Shown piece by piece: positions 35,549 through 43,500 of a DNA stretch of 64,000 nucleotides. A model generated the notes under the pieces. The model searched no databases. It was not told the origin of the DNA and was given only the letters and a program-made list of their open reading frames with translations. Every line of letters starts with the position of its first letter. Position 1 is the first letter of the stretch. The translations under genes and the position numbers were made by a program. The stretch is from JAFALK01 sp042701975 (GTDB lineage: Bacteria; Pseudomonadota; Gammaproteobacteria; Burkholderiales; Burkholderiaceae_C): positions 1,364,001 through 1,428,000 of the forward strand of contig CP170561.1 of NCBI GenBank assembly GCA_042701975.1, in the 5' to 3' direction.

Positions 35549-35775
35549 CTAGCGCTTACCTCGCGCTGGCAGCCAGAAGAACCCCGCACAGACCACGAAT
35601 GCCGGCCCGTGGAAATCGGGGCCCAAGCCCGGGTCGCGTTGTGCATGACGATTGCCAACCCCGCACCGCCCAGCAGCATTGCGACGGGAAGAAGCCGCCA
35701 AACGGCTATGCCGATGATGGCCGCGCTGCCAAGCGCCAAAGGGATCAAAGCGAGGATGACCAGGGCCTCAAACAT
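35549..35775 (-). pseudogene. Small membrane protein gene with a frameshift
   Basis: From ATG 35775 the frame reads MFEALVILALIPLALGSAAI and a second hydrophobic helix to AIVMHN, about 46 residues. It then turns into implausible Arg/Ser-rich sequence. Near 35636 the adjacent frame takes over as RDPGLGPDFHGP, a third hydrophobic stretch FVVCAGFFWLPARGKR and a stop at 35549. Together they make a plausible three-helix protein of about 76 residues, broken by loss of two bases (or gain of one) in a CGCG-rich spot. Family unknown. The frame on each side supports a recent change or a sequencing error. Confidence 0.4.
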
Positions 35776-35915
35776 CACACCCCTTCATCGTTGAAAGGGG
35801 CGGATGCCAGGGGTGCTCAGGCCTCGAAAGTGCCTATTCGTGCCACCCGGTTTGCCTACTTTTCCTGCGACCAAAACAAAAGCCACCCGAAGGTGGCCTA
35901 TGTCTTTGATCCTCA

Positions 35916-35991
35916 TGGCGCGCCCGGTTGGGATCGAACCAACAACCCCTGCCTTCGGAGGGCAGTACTCTATCCATTGAGCTACGGGCGC
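35916..35991 (-). tRNA. tRNA-Arg (anticodon CCG)
   Basis: A 76-base cloverleaf with encoded CCA: acceptor arms GCGCCCG (35991-35985) and CGGGCGC, D-arm AGCTCAATGGATAGAGT, anticodon stem CTGCC/GGCAG around loop CTCCGAA (anticodon CCG), and T-arm GGTTCGATCCC. It reads CGG codons. It lies alone between the accessory stretch at 33326-35775 and the cytochrome c5 gene. Confidence 0.95.
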
Positions 35992-36140
35992 TGCGCTAAT
36001 TGCTGAGCGACACATCAGGGTAGCCCCGGGGCGTCGTCAGGCGGCGGATTCTAGCAGCGCGTATAAACTCTCGCGGCCCGCCGGCCCAGGAGACAAACGG
36101 AGCCGGACGAGGTGTACCAGTAAGACGCAACGAGGATTTC

Positions 36141-36698
36141 ATGAGCGGAACCCAAGAGCACGCGCACGATGATGGTCACGACGACGCCCACACCGGGCCG
36201 ATCAAGACGCCCAAGCAACTGATGTGGGCGGTGGGGCTGGCCTTTGTGGTGCCGGTCATCATCATCATCATGCTGGCCAGTTCCGTCAGTTCTGAGATCA
36301 AGCCTTCGGCAGGCAGCGACGACGCACTCTCCGCCAAGGCGGTCGCCGCGCGCATCAAGCCGGTGGGCGCAGCCGAGGTCAAGGACATGAACGACGCCGC
36401 CGCCATGAAGACCGGCGAGCAGGTGTTCCAGGCGCAATGCACGGCCTGCCACGCGGCCGGCCTGCTGGGCGCTCCCAAGCTGGGTGATGCCTCGGCCTGG
36501 GGCCCGCGCATCAAGGAAGGCTTCGACACCCTCGTGCACTCGGCTCTCAAGGGCAAGGGCGGCATGACGCCCCAGGGCGGCGGTGATTTCAGCGATTTCG
36601 AAGTGGCCCGCGCCGTGGTCTACATGGCCAACCAGGGCGGCGCCAAGTTCGAGGAGCCGGTGTTCAAGCCGGCGGGTGCGGCTTCGGCAGCCCAGTAA
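36141..36698 (+). CDS. Membrane-anchored cytochrome c5 family protein
   Basis: 185 residues: a His/Asp-rich N-terminus (QEHAHDDGHDDAHTG), one membrane anchor (LMWAVGLAFVVPVIIIIMLA, about residues 29-48) and a class I c-type heme domain with CTACH in QAQCTACHAAGLLGAPKLGD; the distal methionine is probably in GKGGMTPQGGGDFSD. Cytochrome c5 carries electrons in the periplasm, for instance to terminal oxidases. The His/Asp-rich start may bind metal. Single gene with its own terminator. Confidence 0.92.
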   Translation: MSGTQEHAHDDGHDDAHTGPIKTPKQLMWAVGLAFVVPVIIIIMLASSVSSEIKPSAGSDDALSAKAVAARIKPVGAAEVKDMNDAAAMKTGEQVFQAQCTACHAAGLLGAPKLGDASAWGPRIKEGFDTLVHSALKGKGGMTPQGGGDFSDFEVARAVVYMANQGGAKFEEPVFKPAGAASAAQ

Positions 36699-36720
36699 TT
36701 CTGAGCGATCAGCTTTGAAC

Positions 36721-36742
36721 AACGGCCCCAGATGGGGCCGTT
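36721..36742. terminator. Bidirectional terminator between cytochrome c5 gene and the opposite gene
   Basis: A 9-bp stem AACGGCCCC (36721-36729) / GGGGCCGTT (36734-36742) with loop AGAT lies between two convergent genes and has short T-rich flanks on both sides. Confidence 0.8.
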
Positions 36743-36752
36743 TGCATTTCAT

Positions 36753-37268
36753 TCAGGGCCGCGGTTCGAGCTGCACGTTGAACTCGGCCAGCAACTCCGC
36801 ATGCCGGCGCTGGCCCGGCTCCCACCGGCCCTGCTCCACGGCCTGCGCGGCGGCGTGCATGTCCATGCTGTGCACGATGCCCAAGCCCAACGGCGTGCCG
36901 ATGAAGAGCCGGTCGTGCTCGTCGAGCCAGCAGGCGCTGAATTCTGCCGTCAGGCCGGTGTGGGTGCGGAGCGAAAAATCGTTCTGCACACGCCACACCC
37001 AGGGCGCGGCTTCCAGCTGCACATAGACGCGCTGCGGTCCGTTCTGGAAGAACCAGCAGCCGGCTTCGTCATGCGCGTAGTTGCGGCCGATGAACTCCAG
37101 CAGCTTCTCGTGCTGGATGCGGCTGCCTTTGACGGTAGGGAAGGGCCCCGCATGCTGGATGCGCTCGTCGCGCATGTACCAGTCGCCGCGGGCGTCCAGA
37201 GCGAGCCAGCCGTAGCAGTGAGGTACGTTGGGCCACTTCCTGAGTGCGGCCTTGACGATGTCGTCCAT
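36753..37268 (-). CDS. Conserved hypothetical protein (possibly DUF2946)
   Basis: 171 residues starting MDDIVKAALRKWPNVPHCYG, with GWLALDARGDWYMRDERIQ and DEAGCWFFQNGPQRVYVQLE. I recall similar proteins in Burkholderiales carrying the DUF2946 label, but I am not certain of the number. It appears to be a soluble cytoplasmic protein of mixed alpha/beta composition with scattered conserved Trp, Tyr and Cys. Convergent with the cytochrome c5 gene and transcribed after hipBA system 2 (21-base gap), it may be unrelated to either. Confidence 0.7.
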   Translation of the reverse strand: MDDIVKAALRKWPNVPHCYGWLALDARGDWYMRDERIQHAGPFPTVKGSRIQHEKLLEFIGRNYAHDEAGCWFFQNGPQRVYVQLEAAPWVWRVQNDFSLRTHTGLTAEFSACWLDEHDRLFIGTPLGLGIVHSMDMHAAAQAVEQGRWEPGQRRHAELLAEFNVQLEPRP

Positions 37269-37289
37269 GCGGCGAGTGTAGGACCGGGC

Positions 37290-38639
37290 TCAGGCAGAAA
37301 GCCGCTTTGCCGCGTTCTGCAGGCCCTTGAGGATGCAGTCGGCCAGGTGGCCGGGAAACCACGCCGGCAGCTGGGCGCGCACAGCCGCGACGACCTGGGG
37401 CGTGCGCGCAACGAACTCGTCGATCAGGAACTGCACTTCGCGGCCATTCTCGGTCAGGACGCCATGGCGGACGCCGAGTGCCAGCCAGTGGCGGCGCAGG
37501 ATCTCCCGCATCTTCCAGTGCGCGTTCTTCGCGCGCACGGCCATGGACATCTTGGCCTTGAAGGGGGAAATCCTGCCGGGGCCTTCTCCAAGCACGGGGT
37601 AGGCGGAGAGCACGTCGTACAGCGGCGTGAGCTGGTAGCGGCCTTGAGGGCGCAGGAACAGGCTGAAGTTCTTGGCGTGGCCGTCCGTGGCGCAGAGCAT
37701 CCAGAAGAGCAGCTGGGCCTTGAAGAAGTTGCGCCGATCCTGCTCGCGGCTGATGGAGCCGTCCAGCACGCCGAAGATGCGGTCGATGCCCGGCCCACCC
37801 TCGGCTTCGTACTTGGCTTGTGGCGGCACGCCGGTGGCCTGGCAGAGGTCTTCTTGCGGCAGGCGCAACAGGCGCGGCTTCGCTGATGGGTACGCCCGCC
37901 ACTCACGGTCGAAGCGCTCGACGACCAGCACCCGGACGTCTTCGAATTGCAAGGGCGCGCAGGTCGCAACGGGCAGGCCGAATTCCTTCAGAATCAGCGC
38001 GCACAGCCATTCGTTCTCCACCGATTCACGCATGTCGATCTTCATGCCGCCGATCAGCCCGAGCGGCAGCTTGAAGATGTGCGTGGTCGGCGTATTGCCG
38101 TGCGGCAGGCACCATTGCCCATCATGCAGGAGCAGCGCGGTTTTTTCCTGGGCACCGGCGATGGAAATGCGGAAGTCCTCGTTCTTGCCGGCCCAGGCCA
38201 GGGCGTTGGGCGTTGTCGCCCCCCGCAACACCTGGGCGACCCGCGCTTCGCTCAGAGCCTCGGCTTGCAGGGGCGCGGCGTCCGCCGAGACCTGGTCCTC
38301 GGGCAGGATTTCGAGTGCCCCGACGCAGTCTCGGCCGACCTCGGCGAGGAGCTCGAAGGCGCCGGTCGAGCCGGTGTTGAAGCGGCGAGCCATCCGCTCG
38401 CGGATCGGCTGGCTGTCGGGAAGCAGGTTCTCGAAATAGGCGCGAACCCTCTCGCCGCGATGCGGTGCATTGCCCGGCGTGAAGGGCAGGGACAGGGACA
38501 AGGGCCGGCCTTGCCGTGACCCGACCCAGGCCGCGTCGTACGCCAGCGTGTCAGGACCGTTGGGCGTCAGGCTCCACGTGCCGACGCGCTCGCCATTCAT
38601 CCATAGGCCCAGCGTTCGGGAATGCGAATGGCGGCCCAT
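37290..38639 (-). CDS. hipA: HipA-family Ser/Thr kinase toxin (system 2, E. coli-like)
   Basis: 449 residues, close in length and order to E. coli HipA: N-subdomain (LWMNGERVGTW, FENLLPDSQPIRERMA), P-loop with autophosphorylation serine S159 in ISIAGAQEKTALL, lysine in THIFKLP, catalytic loop CATDGHAKNFSLF (D319, N324) and metal-binding LTPLYDVLS (D342). E. coli HipA phosphorylates glutamyl-tRNA synthetase, causing persistence; the target here is not known. The gene begins 3 bases after the antitoxin stop. Its sequence is clearly different from the kinase of system 1. Confidence 0.93.
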   Translation of the reverse strand: MGRHSHSRTLGLWMNGERVGTWSLTPNGPDTLAYDAAWVGSRQGRPLSLSLPFTPGNAPHRGERVRAYFENLLPDSQPIRERMARRFNTGSTGAFELLAEVGRDCVGALEILPEDQVSADAAPLQAEALSEARVAQVLRGATTPNALAWAGKNEDFRISIAGAQEKTALLLHDGQWCLPHGNTPTTHIFKLPLGLIGGMKIDMRESVENEWLCALILKEFGLPVATCAPLQFEDVRVLVVERFDREWRAYPSAKPRLLRLPQEDLCQATGVPPQAKYEAEGGPGIDRIFGVLDGSISREQDRRNFFKAQLLFWMLCATDGHAKNFSLFLRPQGRYQLTPLYDVLSAYPVLGEGPGRISPFKAKMSMAVRAKNAHWKMREILRRHWLALGVRHGVLTENGREVQFLIDEFVARTPQVVAAVRAQLPAWFPGHLADCILKGLQNAAKRLSA

Positions 38640-38642
38640 GGA

Positions 38643-38888
38643 TCACCAGGCCGTTTGCTGCGCGTCGGCCGCAGGCTTGCCCAGCGCCAGCTCCACGCCC
38701 AGGATGTTCAGCAGGTTCAGCAGCCTGGCCGTGCCCACCTTGTCTGCATTGCGCTCCATGGCGGAATAGGTCTGCTGCGAGACGCCCAGGCGCAAAGCCA
38801 CTTCGCCTTGCGTGAGGCCGGCCTCCTTGCGGAAGGCCTGAAGCAGGGCGGGCAGCTGGTCAGCAGTGCGCACGGTGAACTGGGGCAT
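38643..38888 (-). CDS. hipB: HipB-like XRE antitoxin (system 2)
   Basis: 81 residues with a Cro/CI helix-turn-helix: AFRKEAGLTQGEVALRLGVS then QQTYSAMERNADKVGTARL, and a short tail ending QQTAW, like the C-terminal Trp of E. coli HipB. It should neutralise HipA and repress the operon through the palindromes upstream. ATG 38888 was chosen because the domain begins here; in-frame codons upstream run through the operator DNA. The spacing of 3 bases to hipA indicates co-translation. Confidence 0.9.
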   Translation of the reverse strand: MPQFTVRTADQLPALLQAFRKEAGLTQGEVALRLGVSQQTYSAMERNADKVGTARLLNLLNILGVELALGKPAADAQQTAW

Positions 38889-38900
38889 ACAAATCCTGCG

Positions 38901-38919
38901 CTGTAAGTTGAATTTACAG
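38901..38919. promoter_or_regulatory. Operator O1 of hipBA system 2
   Basis: Imperfect 19-bp palindrome CTGTAAGTTGAATTTACAG between the promoter and the hipB start. It shares the CTGTAA half-site with the sites at 38952-38987, so it is likely a HipB binding site. Confidence 0.7.
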
Positions 38920-38937
38920 GTTTCGATGAGTATTTCA

Positions 38938-38966
38938 AGAATACCAATTAAAAGCTGTAAATTCAA
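38938..38966 (-). promoter_or_regulatory. Predicted sigma-70 promoter of hipBA system 2
   Basis: On the minus strand, TTGAAT (38966-38961) and TATTCT (38943-38938) are separated by 17 bases. The -35 hexamer lies inside the O2 palindrome, so repressor binding there would block RNA polymerase. Confidence 0.6.
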
Positions 38967-38987
38967 TATACAGCTTGTAAGCTGTAT
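38952..38987. promoter_or_regulatory. Overlapping operators O2/O3 of hipBA system 2
   Basis: AAGCTGTA (38952-38959) and TACAGCTT (38969-38976) form a 25-bp palindrome. The right arm is reused in a perfect second palindrome, ATACAGCTTGTAAGCTGTAT (38968-38987). Three half-sites of the form AAGCTGTA are thus packed together, as expected for cooperative binding of dimeric HipB. Confidence 0.7.
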
Positions 38988-39005
38988 CGGGATGGCGTTG
39001 GAAGA

Positions 39006-39987
39006 TCAGCGCAAGGCTTGACCGAGCCAGCCGCACACCTGCGCCGGCATCGTCATCACATGCCCAGGCGGCCAGCCGCCAGGAAAACCGACATGCCCGC
39101 CGTGCAGCGGTTGCCACAGCGTCACATGCGAGCTCACATCAGTGGCGCCGGGCAGGCTTTGCGCGGGCACGAAAAGGGTCGTTGCGCGCGTTCAACAGCA
39201 GGGCCGGGATGCGGATGCGGTGCAGGTGCGGCTTGGCGGAGGCGCGGGCCCAGTAGTCTTCGGTGTCACGGTAGCCATGCAGCGGCGCGGTGAACAGGTT
39301 GTCGAACTCGTAGAGATCGCGCACCTCGCGCAGCCGCTCACCGTCGAAGAGGCCCGGGTGCTGCTCGAGCTTTTGCAGCGCCTTGGGCACCATGCTCTTG
39401 AGAAACATGCGGGTGTAGACCAGCCGCGAGAAGCCCTGGCCGATGGCGCGGCCAGCGGCGGCGAGATCGAGCGGTGAGCAGACGGCGGCCGCGGCGTGGA
39501 TCGTCTGCTTGGCAGACTCGCCGCTTTCCTCGACCCAGCGGATCAGCGCATTGCCGCCGAGCGAGACGCCGGCGGCGACGATCGGGCCGCGGTGCGCAGC
39601 GCGAAAGCGCCCGAGCATCCAGCCGATCTCTTCAAAATCGCCCGAGTGATAGGCCCGCGGCGCGAGGTTGAGCTCGCCCGAGCAGCCGCGGAAATGCGGC
39701 ATGGCGAAGGCCCAGCCCAGCGACCGAGCCGTGGCGGCGAAAGCCTGCACATACTGGCTCTGCGTGCTGCCTTCAAGGCCGTGGAAGTGCACGAGGAGCG
39801 GACGCTCGACGCCGGGCTGCGCGTCGTCGACGAGATAGTCCACGTCGATGAAGTCATCGTCCGGTGTGCTCCAGCGCTCGCGGCGAAACTGCGGCGCCTC
39901 GCCCTGGAAGCGGCGGGCGAAGAGGGCGGACCAGATGGTTTGCGCGTGGCCGCCGGGCAGCCACAGAGGCGATCGGTACGACTGCAT
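39006..39987 (-). pseudogene. YheT-type alpha/beta hydrolase gene with a single-base frameshift
   Basis: The frame from ATG 39987 (MQSYRSPLWLPGGHAQTIWS) encodes a YheT-family hydrolase with HFHGLEG, nucleophile Ser in AAGVSLGGNAL and Asp in LLNARNDPF. After DPF the frame runs into RARAKPARRH and stops at 39139. Removing one base from the run of four A at 39172-39175 (plus strand) restores VPAQSLPGATDV, then LWQPLHGGHVGFPGG with the catalytic His and a proper end at 39006 (about 326 residues). As it stands the catalytic His is lost. Real decay and a homopolymer error are both possible. Confidence 0.8.
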
Positions 39988-39998
39988 TGATCCTGCGG

Positions 39999-40451
39999 TC
40001 AATGCAGCGTGGTCGGCTCTTCGACGACTTCCTGGACGTCGTGCGGCGTACCGGGGCTGGCATGGTGCAGCACCAGGCGCCAGCCCTGCGGGGTCTTCAG
40101 GAAGACGTTGGTGGCGATGACCCAGGCTTGCTGCACACCCTCGGGGCTTTGCACCCGCACGCGCTCCAGCACGTGGTGGATGGCGGTGTCGCCCGAGTGC
40201 AGGCGTCGCACACGCTCGGGCGCGGCCTGCACGTTGCGGCCCTGCTCGAACAGGGCCGCAAAGGCCGCGCGGATGGGCCCTGCGCCAACGATGCGCGGGC
40301 CGCCGGGATGCACGACGGCGATCTCGTCGTCGTCGGCCCAGCATTCCATCATCCGCGCCAGATCGCCGGCCTGCAGCGCTTCGTAGAACTGCGCTTCGGT
40401 GTCGTCAGGCGTTGCCATCAACGCGGCGGTCTGGGCGGCCTTGCTGCGCAT
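39999..40451 (-). CDS. SnoaL/NTF2-like family protein (DUF4440 type)
   Basis: 150 residues of the NTF2-like fold: EAQFYEALQAGDLARMMECW, ADDDEIAVVHPGGPRIVG, IRAAFAALF and a C-terminal FLKTPQGWRLVLHHASP. Such proteins (YybH/DUF4440) are small enzymes or ligand-binding domains of varied roles. MRSKAAQ (40451) is taken as start; an internal ATG at 40418 is possible. Only 11 bases separate it from the start of the hydrolase gene, so the two were probably one unit. Confidence 0.85.
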   Translation of the reverse strand: MRSKAAQTAALMATPDDTEAQFYEALQAGDLARMMECWADDDEIAVVHPGGPRIVGAGPIRAAFAALFEQGRNVQAAPERVRRLHSGDTAIHHVLERVRVQSPEGVQQAWVIATNVFLKTPQGWRLVLHHASPGTPHDVQEVVEEPTTLH

Positions 40452-40468
40452 GTCAGTGGCTCAGCGGA

Positions 40469-40672
40469 TCAGTGGCCGTGGACGACTTCGCCGGCCTTGA
40501 GCTGGTAGACCGTGCCGCAGTAAGGGCACTTGCCGCCGCCCTCATGTGTGACGTCGATGTAGACCTTGGGGTGGGTGCTCCACAAGGTCATCTTGGGGTT
40601 GGGGCAGGCGACCACGCCGGGGCCTTGCACGTCCTTGGCGGTCACTTCGACGACGGATTGGGTGTTGCTCAT
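40469..40672 (-). CDS. Zinc-finger domain protein (CHCC/NDUFS6-like)
   Basis: 67 residues with a C-H-C-C zinc site: C23 in VVACPNPKMTLWSTHPKVYI with H34, and KCPYCGTVY supplying two more cysteines. Bacterial proteins of this type resemble the zinc domain of complex I subunit NDUFS6 and are very often found next to ilvE in beta-proteobacteria, as here (16-base gap). The exact role is unknown. Confidence 0.9.
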   Translation of the reverse strand: MSNTQSVVEVTAKDVQGPGVVACPNPKMTLWSTHPKVYIDVTHEGGGKCPYCGTVYQLKAGEVVHGH

Positions 40673-40688
40673 TGCTTGTATTTCCTCA

Positions 40689-41612
40689 TCAGACCAGCGT
40701 CAGCCAGCGTGCGTACTTCGGGTTGCGGCCATTCACGATGTCGAAGAAGGCCGTCTGGATTTTCTCGGTGATGGGGCCGCGGCTGCCAGCGCCCAGCTCG
40801 ATGCGGTCCAGCTCGCGGATCGGCGTCACTTCAGCGGCCGTGCCGGTGAAGAAGGCCTCGTCGGAGATGTAGACCTCGTCGCGGGTGATGCGCTTCTCGA
40901 CGAGCTTCAGGCCCAGGTCCTCACAGATCGCGAAGATGGTGTTGCGGGTGATGCCGTTGAGCGCGCCGGCGGAGAGGTCGGGGGTGTAGACCACACCGTT
41001 CTTGATGATGAAGATGTTCTCGCCCGCGCCTTCCGAGACGAAGCCGGATGCGTCCAACAGCAGCGCCTCGTCGTAGCCGTCGTCCGTGGCTTCCATGTTG
41101 GCCAGGATCGAGTTGGTGTAGTTGGACACCGTCTTCGCCTGCGTCATCGTGATGTTGACGTGGTGGCGGGTGTAGCTGCTGGTCTTGACGCGGATGCCGC
41201 GCTTGAGGCCCTCTTCACCCAGATAGGCGCCCCAGCTCCAGGCGGCGACCATCGCATGCACGGTGTTGCCCTTGGGGCTCACGCCGAGCTTCTCCGAGCC
41301 CACCCACGTCAGCGGACGCAGGTAGCAGCTCTCCAGCTTGTTCTCGCGCACCACGGTCTTCTGCGCTTCTTCCAGCTGCTCCAGCGTGAAGGGGATTTTC
41401 ATGCGCAGGATCTTGGCGCTGTTGAGGAAACGCTCTGTGTGCTCGCGCAGGCGGAAGATGGCCGTGCCCTTGTCCGTCTTGTAGGCGCGCACGCCTTCGA
41501 AGGCGCCGCAACCGTAGTGCAGGGTGTGCGTCAGGACATGGATCTTGGCGTCGCGCCAGTCGACGAGCTGACCATCCATCCAGATCTTGCCGTCGCGGTC
41601 ATGCATGGACAT
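40689..41612 (-). CDS. ilvE: Branched-chain amino acid aminotransferase
   Basis: 307 residues, fold-type IV PLP enzyme. Typical blocks are the N-terminal DGKIWMDGQLVDWRDAKIHV, HYGCGAFEGVRAY, the PLP-lysine region TMTQAKTVSNYTNS, DASGFVSEGAGENIF and FFTGTAAEVTPIRELD. It catalyses the last step of Leu, Ile and Val synthesis. ATG 41612 has GAGGAG seven bases upstream. It is followed by the small zinc-finger gene and SnoaL-like gene on the same strand. Confidence 0.95.
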   Translation of the reverse strand: MSMHDRDGKIWMDGQLVDWRDAKIHVLTHTLHYGCGAFEGVRAYKTDKGTAIFRLREHTERFLNSAKILRMKIPFTLEQLEEAQKTVVRENKLESCYLRPLTWVGSEKLGVSPKGNTVHAMVAAWSWGAYLGEEGLKRGIRVKTSSYTRHHVNITMTQAKTVSNYTNSILANMEATDDGYDEALLLDASGFVSEGAGENIFIIKNGVVYTPDLSAGALNGITRNTIFAICEDLGLKLVEKRITRDEVYISDEAFFTGTAAEVTPIRELDRIELGAGSRGPITEKIQTAFFDIVNGRNPKYARWLTLV

Positions 41613-41643
41613 CGAAGAACTCCTCAATTCAGAACCGGCGATT

Positions 41644-42027
41644 TTATGCGGCGGGGGCGCGTTCCAGCGTCCACTGCGCGACCCGGCCCTTGGCCAGCGT
41701 GACCACCACGGCGTCGCCGCCCGGATCGGTCCAGCGGTAGGCGTCCGAACCGGCATCGGCCGCTTTCACACCCAGGCTGCCCGTCAACTGCAGCACCTGC
41801 ATCAGTTTCATGCCTTCGTGCAGTTTCGAGTTGAGCATCACCGCGCTCTGCACATGGCCCAGCGGCGCTTCGCGCGTGGCTTTCATCACCTTCATCAGCT
41901 GCGTGAACTGCAGCAGCAGCCACAGCACGATGCCGCTCATTGCCAGTACGACGCCCTGCCAGCCCATCAGCCAGCCGCCGGCAAACAAGGCGATCAGCGC
42001 CAGCGGCACGCCCAGCCACGCGCTCAT
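41644..42027 (-). CDS. Small membrane protein of unknown function
   Basis: 127 residues: two close hydrophobic helices (WLGVPLALIALFAGGWLMGW and VVLAMSGIVLWLLLQF), then a soluble tail (LMKVMKATREAPLGHVQSAV, ending LAKGRVAQWTLERAPAA). The start at 42027 has GGAGGTG upstream. I do not recognise a family, though an ilvE-linked protein of this kind is common in Burkholderiales genomes. It lies 31 bases upstream of ilvE on the same strand. Confidence 0.75.
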   Translation of the reverse strand: MSAWLGVPLALIALFAGGWLMGWQGVVLAMSGIVLWLLLQFTQLMKVMKATREAPLGHVQSAVMLNSKLHEGMKLMQVLQLTGSLGVKAADAGSDAYRWTDPGGDAVVVTLAKGRVAQWTLERAPAA

Positions 42028-42318
42028 TGCAACACCTCCGCGCTGCACCAGGGCGACGCAGCGCCGTCAGGGCTGTTCGCCCCTCGCACACACTTGAGGG
42101 TCTGTGGGTGGCTTGCTTTCGTTTCCGGCCTCGACCAATGGCCGGCCGTGGATCCAGAGTCCGCGCTCACGTCAACCTTTCTGCGGGTGAAGATTCCCTG
42201 GCCGCAGGCTGCGCCATGGTCAGGAATGCCTTTTGTCAGCCGAACCATCTCGTTATGCTCCAAATCTCGACGGATGGCGATCATAGGAGTCTGTGATGGT
42301 GGTCGGAGGTGGCGTCTG

Positions 42319-43500
42319 ATGCGGGAGCTGATGCGGGATGGATGGCCGCGCTGGCTGCGCCTGGTGGTGCTGCCCGTGTCCGTCTTCGTGCTGACTCTGG
42401 CGCTGGCCGTGGCCTGGAGCCAGGGCTGGGTCGAGGGCGAACGCCGCCTGCTGATCGGTGCCGGCGCCCTCTTCGCCGTCCTGCTCGCCGCCCTGGTCTT
42501 CGTGCTGGCCACCGCCCATGAGCGCGCCAAGGCCATGGCCGAGCGCATGACTCGCGCCCTGCGCGACAGCGAACAGCGCTGGGCCTACGCGCTGGAAGGC
42601 ACGGGCGACGGCCTGTGGGACTGGCAGATCGCCGACGGCACCTTCAGCACCTCGGCGCGCGCCAAGGACATCTTTGGCTGGCTCGATCCGCTGGACGACG
42701 GCTGCCGCCGCAGCGCCGGCCGCGGCCTGCGCCGCATCCAGTCGCGCATGCACCCGGAGGACCGCGCCCGCGTCCAAGTCGAGCTGCGCCGCTGCCTCAA
42801 GGGCCAGTGCGAACGCTTCAATGTCGAGTTCCGCATGCAGGGACGCCTGGGCGCGCACGAGTGGAACTGGATTCAGGCCCGTGGCACCGTGGCGCTGCGC
42901 AGCCGCATCGGCCGCCCGCTGCGCATGCTCGGTACCGTCAGCGACATCAGCGCCCGCCGTCGCAGCGAAGAGCATGTGCGCTTCCTGGCCCTGCACGATT
43001 CGCTGACCGAGCTGGCCAACCGCGCCCAGTTCGACGAACGCATGCAGTTTGCCCTGGCCCATGCGCGCCGTTACGGCGAGTGCCTGGGCGTGATCCTGAT
43101 CGACCTGGACAACTTCAAGAACGTCAACGACCAGCACGGCCACGGTGTCGGCGATCAGTTGCTGCAGACCGTGGCCAAGCGCCTGCGCGGCTCCGTGCGC
43201 GAGACCGACACGGCCGCTCGCATCGGCGGCGATGAGTTCATGGTGCTGCTGACCGGCCCCGTGAGCCGCGAGACCGCGCAGCTCGTGGCCGAGAAGATCT
43301 ACGCGCAGGTGGCGCAGCCGATGGACATCGGCGGCGTGAAGATCGAGATCACCGCCTCCCTGGGCCTGGCGCTGTACCCGTCCGACGGCCTCGATGCCGC
43401 CACGCTGAGCAAGGCCGCCGACGATGCCATGTACCGCGGCAAGCGCGCTGGCCGCCAGCTCATGGGCGACACGCGCCAACAGGGCTTCACAGAGTTCTGA
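42319..43500 (+). CDS. Membrane-bound PAS-GGDEF diguanylate cyclase
   Basis: 393 residues: two membrane helices in the first 65 residues (WLRLVVLPVSVFVLTLALAV and LLIGAGALFAVLLAALVFVL), a PAS domain (ALEGTGDGLWDWQIADGTFS to RMLGTVSDISARR) and a GGDEF domain with DSLTELANR, LIDLDNFKNVND and an intact GGDEF (RIGGDEFMVLL). RETD five residues before GGDEF forms the product-inhibition I-site. It should make c-di-GMP in response to a signal sensed by PAS. ATG 42319 has GGAGGT 8 bases upstream. Its stop abuts the radA stop. Confidence 0.92.
   Translation: MRELMRDGWPRWLRLVVLPVSVFVLTLALAVAWSQGWVEGERRLLIGAGALFAVLLAALVFVLATAHERAKAMAERMTRALRDSEQRWAYALEGTGDGLWDWQIADGTFSTSARAKDIFGWLDPLDDGCRRSAGRGLRRIQSRMHPEDRARVQVELRRCLKGQCERFNVEFRMQGRLGAHEWNWIQARGTVALRSRIGRPLRMLGTVSDISARRRSEEHVRFLALHDSLTELANRAQFDERMQFALAHARRYGECLGVILIDLDNFKNVNDQHGHGVGDQLLQTVAKRLRGSVRETDTAARIGGDEFMVLLTGPVSRETAQLVAEKIYAQVAQPMDIGGVKIEITASLGLALYPSDGLDAATLSKAADDAMYRGKRAGRQLMGDTRQQGFTEF

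Noticed and set aside
35367..35552. 61-codon plus-strand frame near the system 1 antitoxin
   Set aside because: No ribosome site, no recognisable domain, and overlap with other short frames; cannot be separated from chance.
35916..35991. tRNA-Arg as an integration site for a genomic island
   Set aside because: No integrase gene and no duplicated tRNA 3' end were seen between 33326 and 39000.
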